Positions 38,264 to 52,200 of a stretch of 64,000 nucleotides of DNA are shown piece by piece. Positions within the stretch are counted from its first letter, which is position 1. The number at the start of each line of letters is the position of its first letter. The notes under the pieces are model-generated. The model worked only from the letters and a program-made list of their open reading frames with translations, had not been told where the DNA came from and did not search any database. This DNA is from Pseudorasbora parva (lineage: Eukaryota; Chordata; Actinopteri; Cypriniformes; Gobionidae): assembly GCF_024679245.1 (NCBI RefSeq), contig NC_090182.1:33317047-33381046 (forward strand), read 5' to 3'. The position numbers and the translations under genes are program-made.

Positions 38264-41200
38264 TAGAAAGTTCAAGTTCATAGACTCTTTGGCAAAAAAT
38301 AAGTTCAAAAGTTCATCCTTGAACTACTGATGAAATATACAGAGTCTATTGGTATGCACCGAAATGTCAAGCTCATAAATACCAGGGTCAGAAAAAATAG
38401 TTCAAGAAATCATGTTTGAACTTCTGAAGAATCACTGGAGAGTCATAAGTCTGTTTATACATTTTAAGTTTGAAGAATCCTTGGCCAAAAATGTATTCAA
38501 AATTTCAGACTTGATCTACTGATAAATCTATTACTATGTATAGAAAGTTCAAGTTCATAGACTCTTTGGCAAAAAATATGTTTAAAACTTCATCCTTGAA
38601 CTACTGGTGAAACATTATGAGTCATTAGTATCTATTCGACTCAATTGGTATACATATAAGGTTCAAGCTCATACTCTTTGGCATAAAATAAGTTCAAAAG
38701 TTCATCCATGAACTACTGATGAAATATACACAGTTTTTGATATGCATAGAAATGTCAAGTTCATAGATACCAGGGTCAGAAAAAATAGTTCATGAAATAA
38801 TGTTTGAACTTCTGAAGAAACACCGTAGAGTCATATTTCTTTTTATACATTTTTTAGTTTGAAGATTCCTTTGCCAAAAATGTATTCAAAATTTCAGACT
38901 TGATCTACTCATGAATCTATTACTATGTATAGAAAGTTCAAGTTCATAGACTCTTTGGCAAAAAACAAGTCCAAAAGTTCATCCTTGAACTACTGGTGAA
39001 ATATACGGAGTCTATTGATATGCATAGTCATTTCAAGTTCATAGATACCAGGTTCAGAAAAAATAGTTCAAGAAATCATGTTTGAAGTTCTGAAGAAACA
39101 CCGTAGAGTAAAAAGTCTGTTTATACATTTTAAGTTTGAAGACTCCTTGGCTAGAAATGTATTCAAAATTTCAGACTTGAACTACTGATGAGTCTATTAC
39201 TATGTATAGAAAGTTCAAGTTCATAGACTCTTTGGCCAAAAAATAAGTTCAAAAGTTCATCCTTCAACTACTGGTGAAATATACAGAGTCTATTGATATG
39301 CATAGACAATTCAAGTTTATACATACCAGGGTCAGAAAAAATAGTTCAAGAAATCATGTTTGAACTTCTAAAGAATCCCTGAAGAGTCATACGTCTGTTT
39401 ATACATTTTAAGTTTGAAGAATCCTTGGCCAAAAATGTATTCAAAATTTCAGACTTGAACTACTGATGAATTTATTATTATGTATAGAAAGTTCAAGTTC
39501 ATATAGACTCTTTGGCAAAAAATATGTTTAAAACTTCATCCTTGAACTACTGATGAAACATTAGGAGTCATTAGTATCTATTCGACTCAATTGGTATACA
39601 TATAAGGTTCAAGCTCATACTCTTTGGCATAAAATAAGTTCAAAAGTTCATCCATGAACTACTGATGAAATATACACAGTTTTTGGTATGCATAGAAATG
39701 TCAAGTTCATAGATACCAGGGTCAGAAAAAATATTTCATGAAATAATGTTTGAACTTCTGAAGAAACACCGTAGAGTCATATGTCTTTTTATACATTTTT
39801 AAGTTTGAAGACGCCTTGGCCAAAAATGTATTCAAAATTTCAGACTTGAACTACTGATGAATCTATTAATATGTATAGAAAGTTCAAGTTCATAGACTCT
39901 TTGGCACTCTTTGGCAAAAAATAAGTTCAAAAGTTCATCCTTGAACTACTGATGACATATACGGAGTCTATTGGTATGCATAGAAATGTCAAGTTCATAC
40001 ATTACCAGGGTCAATACCAGGGTCAGAAAAAAATATTTCAAGAAATCATGTTTGAACTTCTGAAGAATCACCTTAAAGTCATAAGTCTGTTCATACATTT
40101 TAAGTTTGAAGAATCCTTGGCCAAAAATGTATTCAAAATTTCAGACTTGAACTACTGATGAATTTATTATTATGTACAGAAAGTTCAAGTTCATTGACTC
40201 TTTGGCAAAAAATACGTTTAAAACTTCATCCTTGAACTACTGATGAAATATACGGAGTCTATTGGTATGCATAGAAATGTCAAGTTCATACATTACCAGG
40301 GTCAATACCAGGGTCAGAAAAAATAGTTCAAGAAATCATGTTTGAACTTCTGAAGAATCACCTTAAAGTCATAAGTCTGTTCATACATTTTAAGTTTGAA
40401 GAATCCTTAGCCAAAAATGTATAAAAAATGTCACACTTGAACTACTGATAATCTATTACTATTTATAGAAAGTTCAAGTTCTGAGACTCTTTGGCAAAAA
40501 ATAAGTTCAAAAGTTCATTCCTTGAACTACTGATGAAATATACAGAGTCTATTGGTATGCATAGAAATGTCAAGGTCATAGATGCCAGGGTCAGAAAAAA
40601 TAGTTCAAGAAATCATGTTTGAACTTCTGAAGAAACACCATAGAGTCATAAGTCTGTTTATACATTTTAAGTTTGAAGAATCCTTGGTCAAAAAAATAGT
40701 CAAAATTTCACACTTGAACTACTGATTAATCTATTACTATGTATAGAAAGTTCAAGTTCATAGACTCTTTGGCAAAAAATAAGTTCAAAAGTTCATCCTT
40801 GAACTATTGGTGAAATATACGGAGTCCATTGATATGCATAGACATTTCAAGTTCATAGATACCAGGGTCAGAAAAAATAGTTCAAGAAATCATGTTTGAA
40901 ATTCTGAAGAATCACCTTAAAGTCATAAGTCTGTTCATACATTTTAAGTTTGAAGAATCCTTAGCCAAAAATGTATAAAAAATGTCACACTTGAACTACT
41001 GATAATCTATAACTATTTATAGAAAGTTCAAATTCTGAGACTCTTTGGCAAAAAATAAGTTCAAATGTTCATTCCTTGAACTACTGATGAAATATACAGA
41101 GTCTATTGGTATGCATAGAAATGTCAAGGTCATAGATGCCAGGGTCAGAAAAAATAGTTCAAGAAATCATGTTTGAACTTCTGAAGAAACACCGTAGAGT

Positions 41201-44200
41201 AATAAGTCGTTTTATACATTTTAAGTTTGAAGACTCCTTGGCCAAAATGTATTCAAAATTTCAGACTTGAACTACTGATGAGTCTATTACTATGTATAGA
41301 AATTTCAAGTTCATAGACTCTTTGGCAAAAAAATAAGTTCAAAAGTTCATCCTTGAACTACTGATGAAACAATAGAAGTCATTGGTATCTATTGGACTCA
41401 ATTGGTATACATATAAGGTTCAAGTTCATACTCTTTGGCAAAAAATAAGTTCAAATGTTCATCCTTGAACTACTGATGAAATATACAGAGTTTTTGGTAT
41501 GCATAGAAATGTCAAGTTCACAGATACCAGGGTCAGAAAAAATAGTTCATGAAATCATGTTTGAACTTCTGAAGAAACACCGTAGAGTCATATGTCTTTT
41601 TATACATTTTTAAGTTTGAAGACGCCTTGGCCAAAAATGTATTCAAAATTTCAGACTTGAACTACTGATGAATCTATTACTATGTATAGAAAGTTCAAGT
41701 TCAGAGACTCTTTGGCAAAAAATAAGTTCAAAAGTTCATCCTTGAACTACTGATGAAATATACAGAGTCTATTGGTATGCACAGAAATGTCAAGTTTATA
41801 GATACCAGGGTCAGAAGAAATAGTTCAAGAAATCATGTTTGAACTTCTGAAGAATCACCGAACGGTCATAAGTCTGTTTATACATTGTAAGTTTGAAGAA
41901 TCCTTGGCCAAAAATGTATTCAAAATTTCAGACTTGAGCTTGAACAGACTTGCATAAAAAAACTACCTGATGAATCTATTACTATGTATAGAAAGTTCAA
42001 GTTCATAGACTCTTTGGCAAAAAAATAAGTTCAAAAGTTCATCCTTGAACTACTGATGAAACATTAGGAGTCATTGGTATCTATTGGACTCAATTAGTAT
42101 ACATATAAGGTTCAAGCTCATACTCTTTGGCATAAAATAAGTTCAAAAGTTCATCCACTGATGAAATATACACAGTTTTTGGTATGCATAGAAATGTCAA
42201 GTTCATACATTACCAGGGTCAGAAAAAATAGTTCAAAAAATCATGTTTGAACTTCTGAAGGAACATCGTAGAGTCATATGTCTTTTTATACATTTTTTAG
42301 TTTGAAGATTCCTTTGCCAAAAATGTATTCAAAATTTCAGACTTGATCTACTCATGAATCTATTACTATGTATAGAAAGTTCAAGTTCATAGACTCTTTG
42401 GCAAAAAATAAGTCCAAAAGTTCATCCTTGAACTACTGGTGAAATATACGGAGTCTATTGATATGCATAGTCATTTCAAGTTCATAGATACCAGGTTCAG
42501 AAAAAATAGTTCAAGAAATCATGTTTGAAGTTCTGAAGAAACACCGTAGAGTAAAACGTCTGTTTATACATTTTAAGTTTGAAGACTCCTTGGCTAAAAA
42601 TGTATTCAAAATTTCAGACTTGAACTACTGATGAGTCTATTACTATGTATAGAAAGTTCAAGTTCATAGACTCTTTGGCCAAAAAATAAGTTCAAAAGTT
42701 CATCCTTCAACTACTGGTGAAATATACAGAGTCTATTGATATGCATAGACAATTCAAGTTTATACATACCAGGGTCAGAAAAAATAGTTCAAGAAATCAT
42801 GTTTGAACTTCTAAAGAATCACCGAAGAGTCATACGTCTGTTTATACATTTTAAGTTTGAAGAATCCTTGGCCAAAAATGTATTCAAAATTTCAGACTTG
42901 AACTACTGATGAATTTATTATTATGTATAGAAAGTTCAAGTTCATATAGACTCTTTGGCAAAAAATACGTTTAAAACTTCATCCTTGAACTACTGATGAA
43001 ACATTAGGAGTCATTAGTATCTATTCGACTCAATTGGTATACATATAAGGTTCAAGCTCATACTCTTTGGCATAAAATAAGTTCAAAAGTTCATCCATGA
43101 ACTACTGATGAAATATACACAGTTTTTGGTATGCATAGAAATGTCAAGTTCATAGATACCAGGGTCAGAAAAAATAGTTCATGAAATCATGTTTGAACTT
43201 CTGAAGAAACACCGTAGAGTCATATGTCTTTTTATACATCTTTAGGTTTGAAGACTCCTTTGCCAAAAATGTATTCAAAATTTCAGACTTGAACTACTGA
43301 TGAATCTATTACTATGTATAGAAAGTTCAAGTTCATAGACTCTTTGGCCAAAAAATAAGTTCAAAAGTTCATCCTTGAACTACTGGTGAAATATACAGAG
43401 TCTTTTGATATGCATAGACATTTCAAGTTCATAGATACCAGGGTCAGAAAAAATAGTTCAAGAAATCATGTTTGAACTTCTGAAAAAACACAGTAGAGTC
43501 AAAAGTCTTTTTATACATTTTCAGTTTGAAGACTCCTTGGCAAAAAATATAGTCAAAATTTCACACTTGAATTACTGATGAATCTATTACTATGTATAGA
43601 AAGTTCAAGGTTCATAGACTCTTTGGCAAAAAAATACGTTTAAAACTTCATCCTTGAACTACTGATGAAACATTAGGAGTCATTAGTATCTATTCGACTC
43701 AATTGGTATACATATAAGGTTCAAGCTCATACTCTTTGGCATAAAATAAGTTCAAAAGTTCATCCATGAACTACTGATGAAATATACAGAGTCTATTGGT
43801 ATGCACCGAAATGTCAAGCTCATAAATACCAGGGTCAGAAAAAATAGTTCAAGAAATCATGTTTGAACTTCTGAAGAATCACTGGAGAGTCATAAGTCTG
43901 TTTATACATTTTAAGTTTGAAGAATCCTTGGCCAAAAATGTATTCAAAATTTCAGACTTGATCTACTGATAAATCTATTACTATGTATAGAAAGTTCAAG
44001 TTCATAGACTCTTTGGCAATAAATATGTTTAAAACTTCATCCTTGAACTACTGGTGAAACATTAGGAGTCATTAGTATCTATTCGACTCAATTGGTATAC
44101 ATATAAGGTTCAAGCTCATACTCTTTGGCATAAAATAAGTTCAAAAGTTCATCCATGAACTACTGATGAAATATACACAGTTTTTGATATGCATAGAAAT

Positions 44201-46970
44201 GTCAAGTTCATAGATACCAGGGTCAGAAAAAATATTTCATGAAATAATGTTTGAACTTCTGAAGAAACACCGTAGAGTCATATTTCTTTTTATACATTTT
44301 TTAGTTTGAAGATTCCTTTGCCAAAAATGTATTCAAAATTTCAGACTTGATCTACTCATGAATCTATTACTATGTATAGAAAGTTCAAGTTCATAGACTC
44401 TTTGGCAAAAAACAAGTCCAAAAGTTCATCCTTCAACTACTGGTGAAATATACGGAGTCTATTGATATGCATAGTCATTTCAAGTTCATAGATACCAGGT
44501 TCAGAAAAAATAGTTCAAGAAATCATATTTGAAGTTCTGAAGAAACACCGTAGAGTAAAAAGTCTGTTTATACATTTTAAGTTTGAAGACTCCTTGGCTA
44601 AAAATGTATTCAAAATTTCAGACTTGAACTACTGATGAGTCTATTACTATGTATAGAAAGTTCAAGTTCATAGACTCTTTGGCCAAAAAATAAGTTCAAA
44701 AGTTCATCCTTCAACTACTGGTGAAATATACAGAGTCTATTGATATGCATAGACAATTCAAGTTTATACATACCAGGGTCAGAAAAAATAGTTCAAGAAA
44801 TCATGTTTGAACTTCTAAAGAATCACCGAAGAGTCATACGTCTGTTTATACATTTTAAGTTTGAAGAATCCTTGGCCAAAAATGTATTCAAAATTTCAGA
44901 CTTGAACTACTGATGAATTTATTATTATGTATAGAAAGTTCAAGTTCATATAGACTCTTTGGCAAAAAATATGTTTAAAACTTCATCCTTGAACTACTGA
45001 TGAAACATTAGGAGTCATTAGTATCTATTCGACTCAATTGGTATACATATAAGGTTCAAGCTCATAGTCTTTGGCATAAAATAAGTTCAAAAGTTCATCC
45101 ATGAACTACTGATGAAATATACACAGTTTTTGGTATGCATAGAAATGTCAAGTTCATAGATACCAGGGTCAGAAAAAATATTTCATGAAATAATGTTTGA
45201 ACTTCTGAAGAAACACCGTAGAGTCATATGTCTTTTTATACATTTTTAAGTTTGAAGACGCCTTGGCCAAAAATGTATTCAAAATTTCAGACTTGAACTA
45301 CTGATGAATCTATTAATATGTATAAAAAGTTCAAGTTCATAGACTCTTTGGCACTCTTTGGCAAAAAATAAGTTCAAAAGTTCATCCTTGAACTACTGAT
45401 GACATATACGGAGTCTATTGGTATGCATAGAAATGTCAAGTTCATACATTACCAGGGTCAATACCAGGGTCAGAAAAAAATATTTCAAGAAATCATGTTT
45501 GAACTTCTGAAGAATCACCTTAAAGTCATAAGTCTGTTCATACATTTTAAGTTTGAAGAATCCTTGGCCAAAAATGTATTCAAAATTTCAGACTTGAACT
45601 ACTGATGAATTTATTATTATGTACAGAAAGTTCAAGTTCATTGACTCTTTGGCAAAAAATACGTTTAAAACTTCATCCTTGAACTACTGATGAAATATAC
45701 GGAGTCTATTGGTATGCATGGAAATGTCAAGTTCATACATTACCAGGGTCAATACCAGGGTCAGAAAAAATAGTTCAAGAAATCATGTTTGAACTTCTGA
45801 AGAATCACCTTAAAGTCATAAGTCTGTTCATACATTTTAAGTTTGAAGAATCCTTAGCCAAAAATGTATAAAAAATGTCACACTTGAACTACTGATAATC
45901 TATTACTATTTATAGAAAGTTCAAGTTCTGAGACTCTTTGGCAAAAAATAAGTTCAAAAGTTCATTCCTTGAACTACTGATGAAATATACAGAGTCTATT
46001 GTATGCATAGAAATGTCAAGGTCATAGATGCCAGGGTCAGAAAAAATAGTTCAAGAAATCATGTTTGAACTTCTGAAGAAACACCGTAGAGTAATAAGTC
46101 GTTTTATACATTTTAAGTTTGAAGACTCCTTGGCCAAAATGTATTCAAAATTTCAGACTTGAACTACTGATGAGTCTATTACTATGTATAGAAAGTTCAA
46201 GTTCATAGACTCTTTGGCAAAAAAATAAGTTCAAAAGTTCATCCTTGAACTACTGATGAAACAATAGAAGTCATTGGTATCTATTGGACTCAATTGGTAT
46301 ACATATAAGGTTCAAGTTCATACTCTTTGGCAAAAAATAAGTTCAAATGTTCATCCTTGAACTACTGATGAAATATACAGAGTTTTTGGTATGCATAGAA
46401 ATGTCAAGTTCACAGATACCAGGGTCAGAAAAAATAGTTCATGAAATCATGTTTGAACTTCTGAAGAAACACCGTAGAGTCATATGTCTTTTTATACATT
46501 TTTAAGTTTGAAGAATCCTTGGCCAAAAATGTATTCAAAATTTCAGACTTGAGCTTGAACAGACTTGCATAAAAAAACTACCTGATGAATCTATTACTAT
46601 GTATAGAAAGTTCAAGTTCATAGACTCTTTGGCAAAAAATAAGTTCAAAAGTTCATCCTTGAACTACTGATGAAACATTAGGAGTCATTGGTATCTATTG
46701 GACTCAATTAGTATACATATAAGGTTCAAGCTCATACTCTTTGGCATAAAATAAGTTCAAAAGTTCATCCACTGATGAAATATACACAGTTTTTGGTATG
46801 CATAGAAATGTCAAGTTCATACATTACCAGGGTCAGAAAAAATAGTTCAAGAAATCATGTTTGAACTTCTGAAGAAACACCGTAGAGTCATATGTCTTTT
46901 TATACATTTTTAAGTTTGAAGACTCTTTGGCCAAAAATGTATTCAAAATTTCACACTTGAACTACTGATG
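38264..46970. repeat. Rearranged higher-order region (4.1-8.7 kb spacings)
   Basis: Markers from copies A and B reappear at shorter, unequal spacings. The 207-bp marker segment is at 35857, 39952 and 45399 (steps 4,095 and 5,447). The 'gagcttgaacagacttgc' insertion is at 33266, 41936 and 46551 (steps 8,670 and 4,615). The order of monomers is mostly preserved but blocks of monomers are missing; for example the monomers between about 40,560 and 41,160 have no counterpart after 45,960. This fits repeated unequal crossing-over. The right edge is the decayed tail. Confidence 0.75.
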
Positions 46971-47269
46971 AATCTGATGGCAGGGTTAGATTTTTTTTTC
47001 AAAAAGTCACATTTGGACTTTTGATGAAACATCCAAAGAATATACATTTATATAAATTCTCTATACATATTTAAAGACTCTTTGGCTAGTAATGTTCAAA
47101 ATGTAATTCTTGTACTGCGATGAAATATTGAAGATGTCTGTGAGTATCAACATTAACATTCTAAACATTTATACATTCAGATATTACATTAGCCACAAAA
47201 AAGATTCCATATTTACCCTACTGAACATATTCTGGTCATTTAATATCTGAAGGATTCTAGACAATAAAC

Positions 47270-47272
<3 letters not shown>
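46971..47272 (+). repeat. Decayed satellite tail, copy 2
   Basis: Second copy of 4741-5042, starting at the same 'aatctgatggcaggg' word. It differs by scattered substitutions (gaagatgtctg for gaagaagtctg, aacatttatac for aacatttttac) and small indels. It ends in the same AATAAA plus A tract. Confidence 0.85.

Positions 47273-47303
<31 letters not shown>
47263..47303 (+). other. AATAAA plus A31 tract, copy 2
   Basis: AATAAA at 47263-47268 and 31 A residues at 47273-47303. The offset from copy 1 is 42,230 bp. The tract differs from copy 1 only in length (31 against 28). Confidence 0.6.
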
Positions 47304-47305
<2 letters not shown>

Positions 47306-47350
47306 TTTGTGGATTCGTATTTGGTCAGAAACATACCCTCTAGGTCAAAT

Positions 47351-47376
47351 ATGAATTTCTTTCGAGGGAAATTCAT
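47351..47376. repeat. Hairpin, minisatellite leader, copy 2 (decayed)
   Basis: atgaatttct, loop ttcgag, then ggaaattcat. One stem position has become a G-T wobble and the outer 'at' pairs are lost, compared with the perfect 12-bp stem in copy 1. Confidence 0.75.
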
Positions 47377-47397
47377 TAACAATGCATAATGCATATA

Positions 47398-47418
47398 CAA
47401 TATACTCGTTGTATATTG
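47398..47418. repeat. 8-bp-stem hairpin at minisatellite start, copy 2
   Basis: caatatac / gtatattg with loop tcgtt, identical to copy 1 and again directly before the first minisatellite unit. Confidence 0.8.
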
Positions 47419-49342
47419 AAGAGATTAGTGTTTTTGCATTGCATACAAAAAAACAAAAAAAAAACTTGTGAAATGAGGAGATTAGTGCTTTTATATTGCA
47501 TTGCATAAAACTCTCGCTTTGTACCGAAAAGACAGTGCCTTTGCAATGCATAGATCTCGTGCAGTGAAGATATTAGCGCGCATAGATCTCATGCAATGAA
47601 GATATTAGCGCTTTTGCTTTATAAGAATGCGCTGTGCAATAAAGAGATTCGTGCTTTTGCATTGCATTTCATAAGAAAAAACTTGTGCAATGAGTAGATA
47701 GTGCTTTTGCATTGCATTGCATAAATAAATCGCTTTGCAACGAAGAGACAGTGCCTTTGCATCGCATAGAATTCGTGCATTGAAGATTTTAGCGCCTTTC
47801 CTTTCCAAATAACTATTCGCTGTGCAACGAAGAGATAGGGCTTTTGCATTGCATTGCATTAGAAAATACTTGTGCAATGAAGAGATTGGGGCTTTTGCAT
47901 TGCATTGCATAAGAAAATACTTGTGCAATGAAGACTTTTGCATGCATTGCATACAAAAACCTTTTGTCCCATGAAGAAATTAGTTTTTTTGCAATGAATA
48001 CGATAAAACTCGTGCATTGAAGAAAGTAGTGTTTTTGCAGTGCATTGCATTTAAGTCGCTGTGCACTGAGATGGCGTTTAAGCATTGCATTGAATACGAA
48101 AAACTTGTGCAATGAGATTAGTTCTTTTCCATTGCATTGCATAAAATTCTCGCTTTGCACCGAAGAGACAGTGCCTTTGCATTGCATAGATCTTGTGCAA
48201 TGAGATATAAGCGCTTTTTTGCTTTTCATGTAACAAGTCGCTGTGCAATGAAGTGCTTTTGCTTTGCATTGCATAAGAACACTAGCTGTACATCGACGAG
48301 AAAGTACCTTTGCATAGACATCGCTGGGGATTTAGGAATAAGCGCTTTTCCATTACATATAATATTTCGGTGTATAACGATATTTGTTATTTTGCATTGC
48401 ATGGCATACGAAAAAACTCGTGCATTGAAGACTTTTGCATGCATTGCATAAAAAGAACATTTTTGTGCATTGAAGAAATTAGTGTTTTGATTGCATAGCA
48501 TTTAAGTAGCTGTGCACTGAGGAAGTGTTTTTGCATTGCACTGAATACGAAGAAACATGTGCAATGAGGATTACTGATTTTGCATTGCATTGCATACCAA
48601 AAAAAACTTGTGCCAAAAGTAGATTAGTGTTTTTGCATTGAAAAAAAACTCGCTTTGCAACGAAGAGATTAGGGCTTTTGCATTGCATTGCATAAGAAAA
48701 TACTTGTGCAATGAAGGCTTTTTCATGCATTGCATACAAAAACCTTTTGTGCATTGAAGAAATTAGTGCTTTTGCATTGCATTAAGTCGCAATGCACTGA
48801 AGAGTAAGTGTTTTTGCATTGCATTGAATACGAAAAAATGCGTGCAATGAGGAGGTTAGTGCTTTTGCATTAAACACTCGTGTGCATCGACGAGACAGTA
48901 CCTTTTTGCATTGCATTGCATAAGAAAATACTTGTGCAATAAAGACTTTTCCATGCTTTGCATACAAAAACCTTTTGTCCATTGAAGAAATTAGTGTTTT
49001 TGCATTGCATTGCATTAAGTCGCAATGCACTGAAGAGTAAGTGTTTTTGCATTGCATTGAATACGAAAAAACGCGTGCAATGAGATTAGTGCTTATGCAT
49101 TGCATTGTTTAAGAAAAAACTTGTGCAATGAAGACTTTTTCATGCATTGCATACAAAAACCTTTTGTGCATTGAAGAAATTAGTGTTTTTGCATTGCATT
49201 GCATTAAGTCGCAATGCACTGAAGAGTAAGTGTTTTTTTGCATTGCATTGAAAACGAAAAAACGTGTGAAATGAGATTAGTGCTTATGCTTTGCATTGTT
49301 TAAGAAAAAAACTTGCGCAATGAGGAGGTTAGTGCTTTTGTA

Positions 49343-50870
49343 TTAAACAATCGTGTGCATCAATGAAACAGTACCTTTGCATTGCATAGAAAGCGTTGTA
49401 GATTTCAGAATTAGCGCTTTTTCATAGCATATAATTTTTCGCGGTGCAATGAAGAGATTAGTGATTTGCATTGCATACGATAAAACTCGTGCATTCTTGA
49501 CTTTTGCATGCATTGCATAAAAGGAACATTTTTGTGCATTGAAAAAATTAGTGTTTTTGCATTGCATTGAATACGAAGAAACATGTGCAATGAGGATTAC
49601 TGATTTTGCATTGCATTGCATACCAAAAAAAACTTGTGCCAAAAGTAGATTAGTGTTTTTGCATTGCATTGCATGAAAAAAAACTCGCTTTGCAACGAAG
49701 AGATTAGGGCTTTTGCATTGCATTACATAAGAAAATACTTGTGCAATGAAGAGATTAGGGCTTTTGCATTGCATTGCATATGAACATTCTTGTGCAATGA
49801 AGGCTTTTTCATGCATTGCATACAAAAACCTTTTGTGCATTGAAGAAATTAGTGCTTTTGCATTGCATTAAGTCGCAATGCACTGAAGAGTAAGTGTTTT
49901 TGCATTGCATTGAATACGAAAAAATGCGTGCAATGAGGAGGTTAGTGCTTTTGCATTAAACACTCGTGTGCATCGACGAGACAGTACCTTTTTGCATTGC
50001 ATAGAAAGCGTTGTAGATTTAAGGATTAGCGCTTTTCCATAGCATATAATATTTTGCGGTGCAGTGAAGAGATTAGTGATTTCGCATTGCATTTCATACG
50101 ATAAAACGCGTGCATTCAAGTCTTTTGCATGCATTGCAGAAATTAGTGTTTTTGCAGTGCATTGCATTTAAGTCGCTGTGCCCTGAGATGGTGTTTTAGC
50201 ATTGCATTGAATACGAAAAAACTTGTGCCATGAGATTAGTTCTTTTGCATTGCATTGCATACAAAAAAACTTGCTCAGTTAGAAGATTAGTGCTTTTCCA
50301 TTGCATTGCATAAAAATCTCGCTTTGCACCGGAGACAGTGCCTTTGCATTGCATAGATCTTGTGCAATGAAGATATAAGCGCTTTTTGCTTTTCATGTAA
50401 CAAGTCGCTGTGCAATGAAGAGATTGGGGCTTTTGCATTGCATTGCATAAGAAAATACTTGTGCAATAAAGACTTTTCCATGCTTTGCATACAAAAACCT
50501 TTTGTCCATTGAAGAAATTTTTGTTTTTGCATTGCATTGCATTAAGTCGCAATGCACTGAAGAGTAAGTGTTTTTGCATTGGCATTGAATACGAAAAAAC
50601 GCGTGCAATGAGATTAGTGCTTATGCATTGCATTGTTTAAGAAAAAACTTGTGCAATGAAGACTTTTTTATGCATTGCATACAAAAACCTTTTGTGCATT
50701 GAAGAAATTAGTGTTTTTGCATTGCATTGCATTAAGTCGCAATGCACTGAAGAGTAAGTGTTTTTTTGCATTGCATTGAAAACGAAAAAACGTGTGAAAT
50801 GAGATTAGTGCTTATGCTTTGCATTGTTTAAGAAAAAAACTTGCGCAATGAGGAGGTTAGTGCTTTTGTA
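49343..50870. repeat. 1,528-bp higher-order unit of array 2, first copy
   Basis: The block containing 'cgtgtgcatcaatgaaacag', a 165-residue minus frame (49343-49840) and the 'aataaagacttttccatgc' marker (50465) repeats from 50871 with offset 1,528. The preceding marker copy at 48938 shows that the repetition begins slightly upstream as a partial copy. Confidence 0.82.
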
Positions 50871-52200
50871 TTAAACAATCGTGTGCATCAATGAAACAGT
50901 ACCTTTGCATTGCATAGAAAGCGTTGTAGATTTCAGAATTAGCGCTTTTTCATAGCATATAATTTTTCGCGGTGCAATGAAGAGATTAGTGATTTGCATT
51001 GCATACGATAAAACTCGTGCATTCAAGACTTTTGCATGCATTGCATAAAAGGAACATTTTTGTGCATTGAAAAAATTAGTGTTTTTGCATTGCATTGAAT
51101 ACGAAGAAACATGTGCAATGAGGATTACTGATTTTGCATTGCATTGCATACCAAAAAAAACTTGTGCCAAAAGTAGATTAGTGTTTTTGCATTGCATTGC
51201 ATGAAAAAAAACTCGCTTTGCAACGAAGAGATTAGGGCTTTTGCATTGCATTACATAAGAAAATACTTGTGCAATGAAGAGATTAGGGCTTTTGCATTGC
51301 ATTGCATATGAAAATTCTTGTGCAAAGAAGCCTTTTTCATGCATTGCATACAAAAACCTTTTGTGCATTGAAGAAATTAGTGCTTTTGCATTGCATTAAG
51401 TCGCAATGCACTGAAGAGTAAGTGTTTTTGCATTGCATTGAATACGAAAAAATGCGTGCAATGAGGAGGTTAGTGCTTTTGCATTAAACACTCGTGTGCA
51501 TCGACGAGACAGTACCTTTTTGCATTGCATAGAAAGCGTTGTAGATTTAAGGATTAGCGCTTTTCCATAGCATATAATATTTTGCGGTGCAATGAAGAGA
51601 TTAGTGATTTTGCATTGCATTTCATACGATAAAACGCGTGCATTCAAGTCTTTTGCATGCATTGCATAAAAAACCTTTTGTGCATTGAAAAATTAGTGTT
51701 TTTGCAGTGCATTGCATTTAAGTCGCTGTGCCCTGACATGGTGTTTTAGCATTGCATTGAATACGAAAAAACTTGTGCCATGAGATTAGTTTTCTTGCAT
51801 TGCATTGCATACAAAAAAACTTGCTCAGTAAGAAGATTAGTGCTTTTCCATTGCATTGCATAAAAATCTCGCTTTGCACCGAAAACAGTGCCTTTGCATT
51901 ACATAGATCTTGTGCAATGAAGATATAAGCGCTTTTTGCTTTTCATGTAACAAGTCGCTGTGCAATGAAGAGATTGGGGCTTTTGCATTGCATTGCATAA
52001 GAAAATACTTGTGCAATAAAGACTTTTCCATGCTTTGCATACAAAAACCTTTTGTCCATTGAAGAAATTAGTGTTTTTGCATTGCATTGCATTAAGTCGC
52101 AATGCACTGAAGAGTAAGTGTTTTTGCATTGCATTGAATACGAAAAAACGCGTGCAATGAGATTAGTGCTTATGCATTGCATTGTTTAAGAAAAAACTTG
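50871..52200. repeat. 1,528-bp higher-order unit of array 2, second copy (partial)
   Basis: Repeats the previous block with few changes, for example one residue run differing in the 165-residue minus frame (50871-51368). The 'aataaagacttttccatgc' marker recurs at 52015, 1,550 bp after the previous one. The copy breaks off near 52200, where a shorter junction to other units occurs. Confidence 0.75.

Larger units (their letters stand above)
14120..46970. repeat. Main homogenised satellite array (block II)
   Basis: Nearly 33 kb of uninterrupted head-to-tail monomers in one orientation, far more uniform than the flanks. Short monomers have three modules, long ones four. Marker variants (a 12-bp duplication of accagggtcaat, a doubled actctttggc, and a ~25-bp insertion after 'gacttgagc') recur in the same order at large spacings, revealing higher-order copies listed separately. 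The four 207-bp segments starting at 25013, 35857, 39952 and 45399 encode the identical 68-residue chance frame, which shows how recent the homogenisation is. No transposon interrupts the array and no gene is supported. Confidence 0.95.
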
